Positions 1 through 13,429 of a DNA stretch of 64,000 bases are shown piece by piece (position 1 is the first letter of the stretch; each line of letters opens with the position of its first letter). Under the pieces are notes generated by a model. That model searched no databases, was not told the origin of the DNA, and was given only the letters and a program-made list of their open reading frames with translations. Location: positions 248,001-312,000 of the forward strand of contig NZ_LMCX01000001.1 in assembly GCF_001425665.1 (NCBI RefSeq). The letters run 5' to 3'. The translations under genes were made by a program, and so were the position numbers. Source of the DNA: Yonghaparkia sp. Root332. Lineage in GTDB: Bacteria > Actinomycetota > Actinomycetes > Actinomycetales > Microbacteriaceae.

Positions 1-1036
1 TCGCGGGCGGGGACGCGGCAGACGTCGGGGCGGACGGCGGGGCCGGGGCGAGCCGCGAGGCGAGCCGGTCGTGCAGGATGCCCCGGGCATCCGCCGCATG
101 ATCGGCGACGAGCGCCACGGGCCGCGCGAGATCGGTCGGGTCGACGAACGGGAAGTCGCTGCCGAACACGATCGAACCCTCGGGCAGTACCTCGCGCGCG
201 AGGCGCAGGGTCTCGGGCGAGCAGTTCGCCGAGTCGAACAGCAGCCGCTCGAGCGCGCCGCCGGAGTGGTCGGGGGTGCCGAGGTGCTCGGCCTCGAGGC
301 GCCAGCGCCAGCGCAGCCGGTGCAGCAGGAAGGGCAGCGTGCCGCCGAGATGCGGGATCACCCACTGCAGCCCGGGGTGCCGCTCGGCGAGGCCCGAGGC
401 GATGAGGCGCACGGCCGCGATCGTGTCCTCGAAGGGGGCGCCGATCGCCCACTCCATGCCGTGGTCGGCGAGCGCGCCGGGCGCGCAGAAGCCGTCGGGG
501 TGCGCGAGCACGAGCGTCGACGCGCCGTCGGCGCCACCCTCGGCCATCGCGGCGTAGACGCTCTCGAATCGCGCGTCGTCGATGGGCGCGGTGTCGATGT
601 GGGTCGGGATGCTGTACCCCGAGAACCCCGGAAGACCCCGGGCTCGCCTCGCCTCCGTCGCCGACTCGGCGATGTGCGGAAGAGGCAGCGAGGCGAGCAG
701 ACCGAAGCGGTCGGGAGCCCGCTCGACCACGGCCGAGCATCCGTCGTTGAAGGCCGTGACGAGACGCGCCCGCATGCCGGGGTCGGGGTGCCACACGGTG
801 AGCGAGGCGAAGCTCAGCAGCTGCTTCTCGATGCCGGCGTCGTCCAGGAGGCGGAGGCGCTCGTCGAGCGCGCCGAGGAAGGTCGGCACCGCCGTGATGA
901 TGCGGTGCGCGAGGAAGGCGCGCGCGATGTCGCCGGCGCGGCCCTCCTGCGCGGCGACCTCGCGCACGACGGCGACGTACTCGGGCGGGTAGAAGTGGGC
1001 GTGGACGTCGATCGCCCGCGGGGAGGCGCCGCTCAC
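1..1036 (-). CDS. Amidohydrolase family 2 (ACMSD-like) protein, 3' end cut by window edge
   Basis: About 345 residues are visible; no stop codon occurs before the window edge, so the C-terminus is missing. The N-terminus reads IDVHAHFYP, the HxH metal-binding motif of amidohydrolase family 2 (residues 12 and 14), and GSDFPF near residue 300 supplies the usual late Asp. This family hydrolyses or decarboxylates aromatic and related carboxylic acids using a divalent metal, in the cytoplasm. The GTG start at 1036 overlaps the CoA-transferase stop by 4 bp (GTGA), so the two genes are cotranscribed with the GntR gene ahead of them. The substrate cannot be told from sequence alone; aromatic or dicarboxylic acid catabolism is an inference from the neighbours. 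Confidence 0.8.
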   Translation of the reverse strand, partial: MSGASPRAIDVHAHFYPPEYVAVVREVAAQEGRAGDIARAFLAHRIITAVPTFLGALDERLRLLDDAGIEKQLLSFASLTVWHPDPGMRARLVTAFNDGCSAVVERAPDRFGLLASLPLPHIAESATEARRARGLPGFSGYSIPTHIDTAPIDDARFESVYAAMAEGGADGASTLVLAHPDGFCAPGALADHGMEWAIGAPFEDTIAAVRLIASGLAERHPGLQWVIPHLGGTLPFLLHRLRWRWRLEAEHLGTPDHSGGALERLLFDSANCSPETLRLAREVLPEGSIVFGSDFPFVDPTDLARPVALVADHAADARGILHDRLASRLAPAPPSAPTSAASPPA

Positions 1037-2202
1037 GTCGTCGCCAGCCATTCCCGCACGGCGTCGTCGTGCTGCCCGAGCGTGGGCGGCGCGACGTGGG
1101 CGCGCCGCGTGCGCTCCTCCCCCTCGAGGTCGAAGAACCGTAGCGGCGGGCCGGGCAGCTCGATCGGCCCGAGCGTCGGGTGGTCGACCTCGACGACGAG
1201 GCCCTGCGCGCGCGTCTGCGGCCAGGCGTAGACCTCGTCGAGCGTGCGCACGACTCCGGCGGGGATGCCGGCGGCCTCGAGCTGCGCGAGCACCTCGGCG
1301 CTCGACCGCTCGGCGAAGGCGGCCTCGATCGTCGCGATGAGCGCGGCCCGGTTGGCGACGCGCTCGGGGTTCGTGGCGAGCCCCGGCGTCGCGGGGTCGA
1401 GGTCGATCGCCCGGCACAGCGCCTGCCACAGCGGCTCGCTGCCGACGGCGATCTGGACGGGCCCGTCGGCCGTGCGGAAGAGCCCGTAGGGCGCGATCGA
1501 CGGATGGTGGTTGCCCTGCGCGCGGCCGACCTCGCCCGCGACGGTGTAGCGCGTGCCCTGGAAGGCGTGGACTCCGACGATCGCGGCGAGCAGGCTCGTG
1601 CGCACGACCTGGCCGCGGCCGGTCTCGTCGCGCTCGCGCAGTGCGGCGAGGACGCCGTACGCCCCGTACATGCCGGCGAGCAGGTCGCCGATCGGCACGC
1701 CCACGCGCTGCGGGTCGTCGGGGCTCGGGCCGGTGAGCGACATGAGGCCCGCCTCGCCCTGGGCGATCTGGTCGTAGCCGGCGCGTCCGCCCTCGGGGCC
1801 GTCGTGGCCGAAGCCCGTGATCGAGAGCACGACGAGCCGCGCGTTGAGCGCGCTGAGCTCGTCGTCGCCGAGACCCAGGCGGGCCATGACGCCGGGGCGG
1901 AAGTTCTCGACGAGCACGTCGGCGCGGGCGATGAGCGCGCGCAGGGCATCCGCACCCTCCGCGCTCTTGAGGTCGAGAGCGATCGACTCCTTGTTGCGGT
2001 TGCACGAGAGGAAGTAGGTCGACTCGCGCGCGTCCTCCGGCCCGACGAAGGGCGGACCCCAGGCGCGGGTATCGTCGCCCGTGCCCGGCGACTCGACCTT
2101 GATGACGCGCGCGCCGAGGTCGCCGAGCATCATGGCGGCGTGCGGGCCGGCGAGCGCGCGGCTCAGATCGACGACGAGGAGGCCGCCGAGCGGGCCCGTC
2201 AT
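1033..2202 (-). CDS. CaiB/BaiF family (class III) CoA-transferase
   Basis: 389 residues. It opens GGLLVVDLSRALAGPHAAMM and continues GARVIKVESPGTGDDTR, the typical N-terminal Rossmann-like half of class III CoA-transferases. The catalytic Asp is expected in AGYDQIAQGEAGLMS near residue 140. These enzymes move CoA between an acyl-CoA donor and a carboxylic acid, so this one probably activates the substrate of the local pathway. The ATG at 2202 overlaps the GntR stop (ATGA), and the gene overlaps the amidohydrolase start by 4 bp, giving a translationally coupled trio. The longer open frame upstream is a shadow of the GntR gene and is not part of this protein. Specific acid unknown. Confidence 0.9.
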   Translation of the reverse strand: MTGPLGGLLVVDLSRALAGPHAAMMLGDLGARVIKVESPGTGDDTRAWGPPFVGPEDARESTYFLSCNRNKESIALDLKSAEGADALRALIARADVLVENFRPGVMARLGLGDDELSALNARLVVLSITGFGHDGPEGGRAGYDQIAQGEAGLMSLTGPSPDDPQRVGVPIGDLLAGMYGAYGVLAALRERDETGRGQVVRTSLLAAIVGVHAFQGTRYTVAGEVGRAQGNHHPSIAPYGLFRTADGPVQIAVGSEPLWQALCRAIDLDPATPGLATNPERVANRAALIATIEAAFAERSSAEVLAQLEAAGIPAGVVRTLDEVYAWPQTRAQGLVVEVDHPTLGPIELPGPPLRFFDLEGEERTRRAHVAPPTLGQHDDAVREWLATT

Positions 2203-2915
2203 GAGCGTGCGCCGTCGTCCGCGCCGGCCGCGGCCTCCGCGCGGTGGGCCTCGATGGCGCGGGATGCCCGCTCGAGGTCGCGCGATTCGATCGCGTCGAC
2301 GAGCTCTCGATGCACCGCGAGCCGGTGCTCGCGGTAGGCGCTCGAGTCGTCGCCGCTGTCGGTCGCCGTCGCACGCTCGGCGTGCTCGTCGATGAGCTGG
2401 AGCATCGCGAGGTACATCGCGCGCAGCATCGCGTTGGGCGTGATCGCCGCGATGAGCTCGTGCAGGTGCCAGATCGCGCGGATGAACGCGTCGTGGTCGT
2501 CGATCGCCGCCTCGATCGCGGCGACGCCCGTGCGCAGGGCGCGCACGTGGGCGGCGGTGCGGGCGCGCGTCGCGTCGAGGATCAGCAGCGGCTCCAGGCT
2601 CTCGCGGATGGCGATCGCGTCGGCGAGCGTCGTCGCCTCGCCGTGCACGCTCAGCAGGGTGTGGCGCAGGCGCACCACGGGGCCGGTGCGGGCGACGAAG
2701 ACCCCGCCGCCGCGGCCGGGGCGGATCTCGATCTGCCCGCGGTCGACGAGCAGGCGCAGCGCCTCGCTCACGGTCGCGCGGGCGAACCCGGATCGCGCCC
2801 GCCACTCGTCGATCGTGCCGACGGGATCGCCGGGGGCGAGCCGCGCGTCGACGATGTGGCGCTCGATCGTCGTCGCGAGCGACTGCGCTCGCGTCGCCGG
2901 GGCTTCGGTGACCAT
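2199..2915 (-). CDS. GntR family regulator with FCD domain (FadR subfamily)
   Basis: 238 residues from the ATG at 2915; a GTG at 2924 would add three residues. Residues 10-75 form a winged helix-turn-helix (ERHIVDARLAPGDPVGTIDEW, then SGFARATVSEALRLLVDRG). The rest is an all-helical FCD ligand-binding domain with His residues (HDAFIRAIWHLHELI) that bind metal and carboxylic acids in this family. It is the first gene of the operon with the CoA-transferase and amidohydrolase and is divergent from the FAA-hydrolase gene, the classical arrangement for a regulator that controls both arms in response to a pathway acid. GATACC at 2926-2931 on this strand could be a -10 box close enough for an almost leaderless start. 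Confidence 0.88.
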   Translation of the reverse strand: MVTEAPATRAQSLATTIERHIVDARLAPGDPVGTIDEWRARSGFARATVSEALRLLVDRGQIEIRPGRGGGVFVARTGPVVRLRHTLLSVHGEATTLADAIAIRESLEPLLILDATRARTAAHVRALRTGVAAIEAAIDDHDAFIRAIWHLHELIAAITPNAMLRAMYLAMLQLIDEHAERATATDSGDDSSAYREHRLAVHRELVDAIESRDLERASRAIEAHRAEAAAGADDGARS

Positions 2916-2924
2916 GGCGGTCAC

Positions 2925-3007
2925 GGTATCAGCGGCGCCTCGCCCGCGCTAGATAAACCTGTTAACCCTTGCTATGTTTTCCGCACCAGCATCGGTGAGG
3001 AGCGAGC
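2925..3007. promoter_or_regulatory. Divergent promoter region between GntR regulator and FAA hydrolase genes
   Basis: This 83-bp gap contains the only AT-rich stretch nearby (2951-2980, with GTTAACC and GCTATGTTTT). TATGTT at 2973-2978 could serve as a plus-strand -10 box for the FAA hydrolase gene, and the AT-rich core is the natural place for the GntR operator. No perfect palindrome was found, so the operator is not assigned. GAGGAGCG just before the ATG at 3008 is the ribosome binding site. Confidence 0.4.
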
Positions 3008-3841
3008 ATGCGGATCGTCGGAGTCATCACCTCGGAGGGCGAGCGCATCGTCGCCGTCAGGGAGGGCGCGCAGCTCGTGCCCGTCGCGGGCGTCGCCGAG
3101 TTCTGGAAGGATCCGCGGGCGGCGCTCGCGCGGTCGCTGGATCGCCAGCGGAGCATCCCCGCCGACGGGGCGCGCCTCGCCCACCCCGTCCCCGACGGGG
3201 CGCGCGTGCTGTGCCTGGGCCTCAACTACGTGGCGCACGCCGCCGAGGGCAGCTTCGAGCCGCCGACGAAGCCCGTCATCTTCGGCCGGTGGACGGCCTC
3301 GCTCGTGCCCGAGGGCACGCCCGTGCCGGTGCCCGTGGACGAGGCGGGGCTGGACTGGGAGGGCGAGATCGCCGCCGTCATCGCCGTGCCGATGCACCTC
3401 GTCGACGCGGACACCGCGCGCGCGGGCATCCTCGGCTACGCCCCGTTCAACGACCTCTCGGCGCGCCGCGCTCAGAGGCTCACCGCCCAGTGGACGCTCG
3501 GGAAGAACGCCGACGCCTCCGGCCCCATGGGCGACCTCGTCACCTCCGACGAGGTCGGCGACCTGCGCGACGGCCTGCGCGTCCGCACGATCGTGAACGG
3601 CGAGACGATGCAGGACGGCAATACTCGAGACATGATCTTCGAGGTCGGCGAGGTGCTCGCGCTCGTGAGCCGCACCATGACGCTCAACCCGGGCGACCTC
3701 ATCGTCACGGGCACGCCCGACGGCGTCGGCTACGTGCGGACTCCCCCGGTGCTGCTCGGCCCCGGCGACACCGTGACGATCGACATCGAGCGCATCGGCT
3801 CCGTGACGACGCCCGTCGTCGCGCATCCCTCCGCGAACTGA
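3008..3841 (+). CDS. Fumarylacetoacetate hydrolase (FAH) family protein
   Basis: 277 residues. GLNYVAHA (about residue 71) and the metal-binding DWEGEIAAVI (about residue 117) followed by NDLSARRAQ match the FAH fold catalytic core, with TGTPDGVGYVR near residue 236. The family includes fumarylacetoacetases, acylpyruvases and 2-hydroxyhepta-2,4-diene-1,7-dioate isomerases, all cytoplasmic Mg-dependent enzymes acting on keto acids. The 7-bp gap to the following AEC transporter gene implies one transcript. With the divergent CoA-transferase and amidohydrolase it suggests degradation of an aromatic or branched acid. The exact reaction is not determined. Confidence 0.88.
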   Translation: MRIVGVITSEGERIVAVREGAQLVPVAGVAEFWKDPRAALARSLDRQRSIPADGARLAHPVPDGARVLCLGLNYVAHAAEGSFEPPTKPVIFGRWTASLVPEGTPVPVPVDEAGLDWEGEIAAVIAVPMHLVDADTARAGILGYAPFNDLSARRAQRLTAQWTLGKNADASGPMGDLVTSDEVGDLRDGLRVRTIVNGETMQDGNTRDMIFEVGEVLALVSRTMTLNPGDLIVTGTPDGVGYVRTPPVLLGPGDTVTIDIERIGSVTTPVVAHPSAN

Positions 3842-3848
3842 CCCGCGC

Positions 3849-4775
3849 ATGATCGGCGTGCTCACCGGCTTCGCCGTCATCGCCGCGATCATCGGCCTCG
3901 GCTGGGTCATCGCCCGCGTCGACCTGCTGGGCCCCGGCGCCGACCGCGTGCTCTCGCGCCTGGCGTTCTTCGTCCTCACGCCCCTGCTGCTGCTCACCGT
4001 GCTGTCGGAGGCCGACGTGAGCCGGCTCTTCTCCTCGCTCATCCCGATCTCGGCGATCGCCGCGGTCTCGTGCTTCCTCATCGCGACGGTGATCGCGCGG
4101 TTCGTCTGGCGGCGCGGCGTGCCCGAGACGACGATCGCCGCCCTCGCCTCCGGCTACGTGAACGCCAACAACATCGGTCTGCCGATCGCGATCTTCGTGC
4201 TCGGCGACGCGGCGCTCGCGGCGCCCGTGATCCTGCTGAACCTGACCGTGTTCGCCCCCATCGCGCTCGCGGTGCTCGACGTGAGCACGAGCGGGCGCGC
4301 CTCGATCGGGCGCGTCCTGCTGCAGCCGGTGCGCAACCCGATCATCGTCGCCTCGCTCCTCGGCGTCCTGATCGCGGTCATGGGCTGGCGCCTGCCCGAG
4401 GTCGTGCTCGAGCCCGTGCACCTCGTGGGCGGCGCCGCGGTGCCGATCATCCTGCTGCTGTTCGGCATGTCGCTACACGGTGTGCGCGTGCTCGCCCCTG
4501 GCACGGGCCGCCGCGACGCGCTGCTCGCGACCGCGCTCAAGGTCGTCGTGATGCCGACGATCGCGTGGCTCGTCGGCTGGCTCGTGTTCGGCCTGTCGGG
4601 GATGCCGCTCTTCACGGTCGTCGTCTTCGCGGCCCTGCCGAGCGCCCAGCACGTCTTCAGCTGGGCGCACCGCTTCGACCGGCACGTCGCCGTCGCGCGC
4701 GACGCCGTCCTGCTGTCGACGGTCGGCGCAGTGCCGGCGCTGCTCGTCATCGCGGCGACCCTCGCGCCGCGATGA
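3849..4775 (+). CDS. AEC (auxin efflux carrier) family transporter
   Basis: 308 residues with about ten hydrophobic segments in two inverted halves; the stretch GYVNANNIGLPIAIFVLGD near residue 100 carries the NxxNxGLP signature of the AEC family, and ILLLFGMSLHG lies in the second half. The family moves organic acids such as malate or malonate across the cytoplasmic membrane. It is 7 bp downstream of the FAH-family gene and probably carries the substrate or product of the same pathway. Direction and substrate cannot be read from the sequence. Confidence 0.87.
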   Translation: MIGVLTGFAVIAAIIGLGWVIARVDLLGPGADRVLSRLAFFVLTPLLLLTVLSEADVSRLFSSLIPISAIAAVSCFLIATVIARFVWRRGVPETTIAALASGYVNANNIGLPIAIFVLGDAALAAPVILLNLTVFAPIALAVLDVSTSGRASIGRVLLQPVRNPIIVASLLGVLIAVMGWRLPEVVLEPVHLVGGAAVPIILLLFGMSLHGVRVLAPGTGRRDALLATALKVVVMPTIAWLVGWLVFGLSGMPLFTVVVFAALPSAQHVFSWAHRFDRHVAVARDAVLLSTVGAVPALLVIAATLAPR

Positions 4776-4823
4776 CGCTCGTCGCGCTGACGTTCGCCGC
4801 GCTCGCGCTCGCCGCGCCTGCCG

Positions 4824-5633
4824 CTAGATCGAGGCCGGCAGCTCGACCGGCAGCAGCGTGGGCCGCTTCGGCGTGCGCCCGTCGCCCGACGAGCGGCCGG
4901 TGAGGCGCCGGCCGATCCACGGCAGCACGTACTGCCGCCAGTACTCAGCCGTGCGGGGGCGCGCGATGTCGGGCGCACCGGCCTCGGACGGGGCGTGCGC
5001 GGCCGCCGGAACCTCGACCCCGAGCCCCGCGAGCACGGTGCCGGCGACGCGGGCGTGGCCGAGGGCGTTGAGGTGGAGGCGATCGACCGACCAGAACCTC
5101 AGGTCGGTGAGCACGGAATCCCCCCAGTTGTCGATGTAGGCGATGCCGGTTCCGGCGAGCCGGTCGCGCACCGCTTCGGCGAGCTCGTCGCCGCGCGCCC
5201 TGATGAGCGGGCCGAGCGGGAGGTGCCGGGTCGGGTCGGCCCCGCTGACGATCGCGACGCGGATGTCCGCGGCCGTCGCCTCGCCGGCCGCGGCCACGAG
5301 GCGGTCGGCCGTCGATGCCACCGACACCCGCGGTCGCATGATGTCGTTGCCGCCGCCGTTGATCGTGAGCAGCGCGGGGCGGAGGGCGATCGCGGGCGGC
5401 AGCTGCTCGGAGAGGATGGGCCCGAGCAGCCGGCCGCGGATGGCGAGGTTGGCGTAGCCGAACGGCGTCGCCGCAGCCCCGCCGGTCGCTCCGTCCGCCT
5501 GCGCGGCCGCGTGCGCCGCGGCGAGCCCGAGCGCGACGAGATCGGCCCAACCGCGCGGGGTGCCGTCGGGCAGCTCGTCGCCCATGCCCTCGCTGAAGCT
5601 GTCGCCGATCGCGGCGTAGCTGCCGACGATCAC
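4824..5633 (-). CDS. SGNH/GDSL hydrolase family protein (cytoplasmic type)
   Basis: 269 residues. Block I is AIGDSFSEGMGDE with the nucleophilic Ser near residue 12, block III is NGGGNDI near residue 93, and block V is DRLHLNALGHARVA with the catalytic Asp and His near residue 185. No signal peptide precedes block I, so it is predicted to be cytoplasmic. SGNH enzymes hydrolyse esters or acyl groups. Its start overlaps the stop of the upstream lipoprotein SGNH hydrolase by 4 bp (ATGA), so two paralogous hydrolases, one secreted and one internal, form a two-gene operon. Substrate unknown. Confidence 0.88.
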   Translation of the reverse strand: MIVGSYAAIGDSFSEGMGDELPDGTPRGWADLVALGLAAAHAAAQADGATGGAAATPFGYANLAIRGRLLGPILSEQLPPAIALRPALLTINGGGNDIMRPRVSVASTADRLVAAAGEATAADIRVAIVSGADPTRHLPLGPLIRARGDELAEAVRDRLAGTGIAYIDNWGDSVLTDLRFWSVDRLHLNALGHARVAGTVLAGLGVEVPAAAHAPSEAGAPDIARPRTAEYWRQYVLPWIGRRLTGRSSGDGRTPKRPTLLPVELPASI

Positions 5634-6322
5634 AGGCCCAGCTTCGTCAGCTCGGCGTCCATCCGCTCGGCCATCGCCGCGTAGCCCTCGTCGTTCGGGT
5701 GCAGACCGTCGGCGGCCATCCAGTCGGGTCGGCCCTCGATCCAGCGCGAGGCGCCGGCGATGTAGTCGGCGCCGATGCGCTCGGCCTGCTCGCGCTGCCA
5801 GCCGCTGATGATCTCGACCGACTCAGGCCGGACGTCGGTGTACCAGAACGGCTCGACGACGATGAACCGCGCCTCGGGCAGCCCGGCGACGAGGCGGTCG
5901 AGGTCGGCGATCATCGCCTCGCGGATCCCCTCGCCCACCCGGTCGTAGTCGAAGTTGTCGTTGAGCCCCATCGTGACGACGACGATGTCGGGCCTCTGCT
6001 CGATGATCATCGAGGGCAGGTCGCCGTCGCCGACGAACGGGCGGTTGCGCACGTAGCCGAGACCGTTGACGCTCGGGTTGAACTCGCGCCAGCCGCGGTC
6101 GACGGCGATGATCGACGACCAGCGCTTCGACGGGTCGGAGGCCCCGGTGCCGAGCGTGTACGAGTCGCCGTAGAAGGCGACGAGCGGGCCGTCGCCGTCG
6201 CTGTCGGGGGATGCGGGCGCGCCGGACGGTCCGGCGGCGCACCCGACGAGGGCGGAGGTCGCGATCGCGGCGAGGGCCGCGAGCAGTGCGCGTCGCGCGC
6301 CGGCTGCAGGGGTCGTGGGCAT
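5630..6322 (-). CDS. SGNH/GDSL hydrolase lipoprotein
   Basis: 230 residues. The N-terminus has Arg residues, a hydrophobic stretch and the lipobox LVGC at about residues 25-28, so the mature protein should be lipid-anchored outside the cytoplasmic membrane. Catalytic blocks are FYGDSYTLGTG (Ser), NGLGYVRN, TMGLNDNFDYD (oxyanion Asn) and DGLHPNDEGYAAMA (Asp/His). The extracytoplasmic location suggests action on an envelope or environmental ester. It is translationally coupled to the cytoplasmic SGNH gene downstream. Substrate unknown. Confidence 0.88.
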   Translation of the reverse strand: MPTTPAAGARRALLAALAAIATSALVGCAAGPSGAPASPDSDGDGPLVAFYGDSYTLGTGASDPSKRWSSIIAVDRGWREFNPSVNGLGYVRNRPFVGDGDLPSMIIEQRPDIVVVTMGLNDNFDYDRVGEGIREAMIADLDRLVAGLPEARFIVVEPFWYTDVRPESVEIISGWQREQAERIGADYIAGASRWIEGRPDWMAADGLHPNDEGYAAMAERMDAELTKLGL

Positions 6323-6339
6323 CCCTCGACGGTACCGGT

Positions 6340-11490
<5,151 letters not shown>

Positions 11491-11520
11491 TCAGCGTAGT
11501 CGCCACCACCGACCCTCCGG

Positions 11521-11552
11521 CCCCGGGGGATGCCCCGGGGGATGCCCCGTGG
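11521..11552. repeat. Short 12-bp tandem repeat in the dnaX upstream gap
   Basis: CCCCGGGGGATG occurs twice in tandem (11521-11532, 11533-11544) followed by a partial third copy. Each unit is self-complementary around CCCCGGGG, so the stretch can fold into a strong hairpin between the divergent dnaX and NAD(P)-binding genes. It contains two GGATGC hexamers. Confidence 0.7.
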
Positions 11553-11588
11553 AGGCGGCACCCAGGGCGGCGTGGTCGGGTGGAGGGC

Positions 11589-12236
11589 ATGCGTATCGCC
11601 ATCGCCGGAGGACACGGCCAGATCGCCCGCCAGCTCTCGACCCTGCTCGCCCAGGGCGGGCACGACCCCGTCGCGCTCATCCGCAACGCCGACCAGGAGG
11701 CCGACGTCGTCGCCGCCGGAGCCACCCCGCTCGTCATCGACCTCGAGCACTGCGACGACTCCGAGCTCGCCGAGGGCCTGACCGGCTGCGACGCGGTCGT
11801 GTTCGCCGCCGGCTCGGGCCCGGGCAGCACCCCCGAGCGCAAGCTCAGCGTCGACCGCGACGGGGCGATACTGCTCGCCGACGCTGCGGTTCAGGCGGGC
11901 ATCCGTCGCTACGTCCTTCTCTCGTCGCGCGGGGCCGACACGTACGACGCCGACTCCGACGACATCTTCCAGATCTACCTGCGCGCCAAGAGCGAGGCCG
12001 ACGCGGCCGTGCGCGGCAACGACCAGCTCGACTGGACGATCGTGCGGCCCGGGTCGCTCACCGACGACTCCCCCACCGGGAAGGTGCGAACGGGCGCCGA
12101 GGTCGAGGGGAGCATCCCCCGCGGCGACGTCGCCGCCCTCATCGCGACACTCCTCGCGACGGGCGCGGGCGTCGGGAAGCAGTTCGAGGTCGTCAGCGGC
12201 GAGATGCCGATCGCCGAGGCGGTCGCGGCGCTGTAG
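11589..12236 (+). CDS. NAD(P)H-binding protein (atypical SDR, NmrA/YwnB-like)
   Basis: 215 residues. The start MRIAIAGGHGQIARQLSTLL carries the GGxGxxG-type dinucleotide-binding loop; VVFAAGSGPGS and YVLLSSRGAD follow the order of atypical short-chain dehydrogenases, and the RAKSEADAAV segment replaces the usual YxxxK. A GGAGG-like site sits 3-7 nt before the ATG at 11589. Such proteins are often quinone or flavin reductases or redox-responsive regulators. It is divergent from dnaX and convergent with ackA. Function not determined. Confidence 0.85.
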   Translation: MRIAIAGGHGQIARQLSTLLAQGGHDPVALIRNADQEADVVAAGATPLVIDLEHCDDSELAEGLTGCDAVVFAAGSGPGSTPERKLSVDRDGAILLADAAVQAGIRRYVLLSSRGADTYDADSDDIFQIYLRAKSEADAAVRGNDQLDWTIVRPGSLTDDSPTGKVRTGAEVEGSIPRGDVAALIATLLATGAGVGKQFEVVSGEMPIAEAVAAL

Positions 12237-12265
12237 CGACGAGGCCACCCGGGGCCCGGCGGGCC

Positions 12266-13429
12266 TCAGCCGGCGAGCGCCGCCGCCGCGCGCGCGATCG
12301 CGAGCTCCTCGTTCGTCGGCACCACGAGCACCCTCACCGCCGCGCCGTCGGGCGAGATCTCGCGCGGCTCGCGCCACGACATCGCGTTGCGGTCGGCGTC
12401 GACCTCGAGCCCCAGATGCGACAGCCCCGCGAGCGCGCGGGCGCGCATCACGGGCGAGTTCTCGCCGATCCCTGCCGTGAACACGAGCGCGTCGAGCCCG
12501 CCCAGCTGCGCGAGGTAGGCGCCCAAGTAGTGCCGGATCCGGTGCGCCCACACGTCGAGCGCGAGCCGGGCATCCTCGTCGCCGTCATCGGCTGCCTGCA
12601 CGACGTCGCGCATGTCCGACCGACCGGTGAGCCCGAGCAGCCCGCTGCGCTTGTTGAGCAGGCGGTCGAGCTCGTCGACCTCCAGGCCCGTGCGCAGCAG
12701 GTGCAGCAGTGCTCCCGGGTCGAGGTCACCCGAGCGCGACCCCATCACGAGCCCCTCGAGCGGCGTCAGCCCCATCGACGTGTCGATCGAGCGCCCGCCG
12801 CGGATCGCCGTCGCCGACGAGCCGTTGCCGAGGTGCAGCACGATGAGCCTGAGCTCCTCGAGCGGGCGGCCCAGCAGCTCGGCGGCGCGGTGCGCGACGA
12901 ACTCGTGGCTCGTGCCATGGAATCCGTAGCGCCGCACCCCGTGCGCCTGCGCCACATCGCGGTCGAGCGCGTACGTGTACGCCGCGGCGGGCATCGACTG
13001 GTGGAACGCGGTGTCGAAGACGGCGACGTGCGGCACGTCTCCCATGACCTCGCGAGCGGCGCGGATGCCCGCCAGATTCGCGGGGTTGTGCAGCGGTGCG
13101 AGGGCGGAGACCCGCTCGATCTGCTCGACCACCTCGTCGGTGAGGAGCGTCGGCGCCGTGAAGAGCGCGCCGCCGTGCACCACGCGGTGGCCGACGGCCA
13201 CGAAGGCGGGGGCGCCGTCGGCGCCGGACCCGCCCTCGGCACCGGACCCGCCCTCGGAACCGAGCCGGTCGAGGACGAGGCGCATCCCCTCGGTGTGGTC
13301 GGCCGCGTCGCCGCCGGGCTCGCCGATGCGCTCGACGAGACCGCCGATGACCGCCTCGCCGCTCTGCACGTCGACGAGCTGGTACTTGATCGAGCTCGAG
13401 CCGGAGTTGACGACGAAGACCCGCGTCAC
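12266..13429 (-). CDS. ackA: Acetate kinase
   Basis: 387 residues from GTG at 13429, overlapping the pta stop by 4 bp. Family motifs in order: NSGSSSIKYQL (N-terminus), HRVVHGG, FDTAFHQSMP, YGFHGTSHEFV, HLGNGSSATA, MGLTPLEGLVMGSRSGD and FTAGIGENSPV. It interconverts acetate and acetyl phosphate with ATP. Residues 58-72 are a Gly/Ser/Glu/Ala-rich insert encoded by two near-identical 18-bp repeats (EGGSGA units), probably a surface loop expansion. With pta it forms the acetate overflow/assimilation operon. Confidence 0.97.
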   Translation of the reverse strand: MTRVFVVNSGSSSIKYQLVDVQSGEAVIGGLVERIGEPGGDAADHTEGMRLVLDRLGSEGGSGAEGGSGADGAPAFVAVGHRVVHGGALFTAPTLLTDEVVEQIERVSALAPLHNPANLAGIRAAREVMGDVPHVAVFDTAFHQSMPAAAYTYALDRDVAQAHGVRRYGFHGTSHEFVAHRAAELLGRPLEELRLIVLHLGNGSSATAIRGGRSIDTSMGLTPLEGLVMGSRSGDLDPGALLHLLRTGLEVDELDRLLNKRSGLLGLTGRSDMRDVVQAADDGDEDARLALDVWAHRIRHYLGAYLAQLGGLDALVFTAGIGENSPVMRARALAGLSHLGLEVDADRNAMSWREPREISPDGAAVRVLVVPTNEELAIARAAAALAG

